From Bacteroidota bacterium (GTDB lineage Bacteria; Bacteroidota; Bacteroidia; Chitinophagales; Chitinophagaceae): DNA of 64,000 bases. Below the pieces are notes generated by a model. That model was not told where the DNA came from, ran no database searches, and saw only the letters and a list, made by a program, of their open reading frames with translations. Location of the stretch: assembly GCA_030706735.1 (NCBI GenBank), contig JAUZNZ010000021.1:28038-92037 (forward strand). Direction: 5' to 3'. This document shows positions 63,470 through 64,000 of this stretch, piece after piece; the stretch's first letter is position 1, and every line of letters begins with the position of its first letter. The translations under genes were made by a program, and so were the position numbers.

Positions 63470-64000
63470 CTATTGCAGAAAGAGATAGTCTTCCGGCCTG
63501 TCGATATCGATCTCTCCCAGTTCGAATGGAACGCTGGTTACATCCTCCGGATATAAGGCGATCAGTCTCTTGGCGCCCTGCTGCCCCTGCAGCCGCAAAA
63601 GGTGAGGGAAATATTTTTTATCGAACAGGACAGGAGTGCCGAGAGCACGGGCATAGGCACTGGCGATGATAGGTTTCCCCGTCATGGCATGGCAGTATGA
63701 CAACCTGCGAAAGAGTGAACCCGATACGAAGGGTTGGTCGCAAACAGCGAGGATGACGCCTTCCAGAAGCGGATACGCCTTCAACATGCCCCACAGGCCG
63801 CTGCGGATCGAAGAGGCCATTCCTTCTTCCCACTGTTCATTGACGATCGCCAGGGTCGCTTCAGGGAGGGTGGTCTTGATCCGCGCGCTGTCCGAGCCAA
63901 GCACCACGAGCACGGGCCCGATACCCGCTCCCAGTGCTTCATCCGTAACATGCCTGAGTAAGGTCTTCCCGAGATAGGTCAATAATTGCTTTGGCTTCCC
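63470..64000 (-). CDS. MobA-like nucleotidyltransferase (N-terminus cut by window edge)
   Basis: The minus-strand frame runs from a stop at 63470 through the window edge. The first visible residues are GKPKQLLTYLGKTLLRHV. GKPKQ is the conserved motif that follows the LAAGxSxRM nucleotide-binding loop, so about 15-20 N-terminal residues lie to the right of the window; a start at 63982 would use TTG and remove the motif, so it is wrong. Further features are VLVVLGSD, GMASSIRSGL, AVCDQPF (metal-binding Asp) and ARALGTPVLFDKKYF. The family includes MocA/MobA enzymes that transfer CMP or GMP to molybdopterin; YgfJ-like members are of uncertain substrate. The molybdenum-hydroxylase context, if any, is outside the window. 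Confidence 0.9.
   Translation of the reverse strand, partial: GKPKQLLTYLGKTLLRHVTDEALGAGIGPVLVVLGSDSARIKTTLPEATLAIVNEQWEEGMASSIRSGLWGMLKAYPLLEGVILAVCDQPFVSGSLFRRLSYCHAMTGKPIIASAYARALGTPVLFDKKYFPHLLRLQGQQGAKRLIALYPEDVTSVPFELGEIDIDRPEDYLFLQ

Overview
The window is a piece of a Bacteroidota chromosome, most likely from the family Chitinophagaceae (Chitinophaga and relatives). The evidence is a type IX secretion (T9SS) type B sorting domain with a PorP/SprF partner, a T9SS type A tail on a glycosidase, a TamA lipoprotein beside a long TamB, YaiO, DUF4142 and PmoA/DUF6807 families, Bacteroidota-style TAnnTTTG promoter boxes, and few ribosome binding sites. Base composition is GC-rich for the phylum except for one AT-rich island near 34.6-35.0 kb. 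I saw no rRNA, tRNA, CRISPR array, complete insertion sequence or SusC/SusD pair. Genes are cut at both ends: the start of a Ku gene at the left (minus strand) and a MobA-like nucleotidyltransferase at the right (minus strand).

Layout. 0-10 kb: Ku start, small outer-membrane barrel, rpoN, then tamB-tamA for outer-membrane assembly. 10-12.8 kb: small stress-type genes (a disordered protein, a DUF2383 four-helix protein, a PNPOx-like protein, a DUF4142 lipoprotein). 12.8-23.4 kb: a secreted amidase and a giant GT84-GH94 cyclic beta-1,2-glucan synthase-like protein. 23.5-27.7 kb: lone receiver protein, TPR-YaiO barrel, PgaC-like GT2 and a membrane-anchored HEAT protein, two convergent pairs that look like one exopolysaccharide synthesis/export module. 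27.8-34.6 kb: TAT-type Gfo/Idh/MocA oxidoreductase, PQQ dehydrogenase lipoprotein with internal cytochrome c, PD40 propeller protein, M1 peptidase. 35-40.3 kb: T9SS type B Ig-repeat adhesin, PorP/SprF and OmpA protein, closed by a strong terminator. 40.4-52 kb: small lipoprotein, then GH3, PmoA-like, two Gfo/Idh proteins, an esterase fused to two cupins, and transketolase. 52-64 kb: T9SS-secreted GH44-like glucanase, LytS/LytTR two-component pair, Prc/Tsp-type protease with an unknown exported helical partner, a second PA14-GH3, an unknown lipoprotein plus helical-protein pair, and the cut MobA-like gene.

Together the region points to a soil or plant-matter saprophyte that builds a complex envelope (TamAB, T9SS adhesin, OmpA, glucan and exopolysaccharide synthesis) and degrades beta-glycans (two GH3, one GH44) with periplasmic sugar oxidation (PQQ enzyme, exported Gfo/Idh proteins). 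The strongest candidates for undescribed biology are the receiver/YaiO/GT2/HEAT module, the esterase-bicupin fusion, the protease plus helical partner, and the lipoprotein/helical pair at 62.2-63.5 kb. Every functional statement rests on reading the sequence and on family knowledge; no database search was run.
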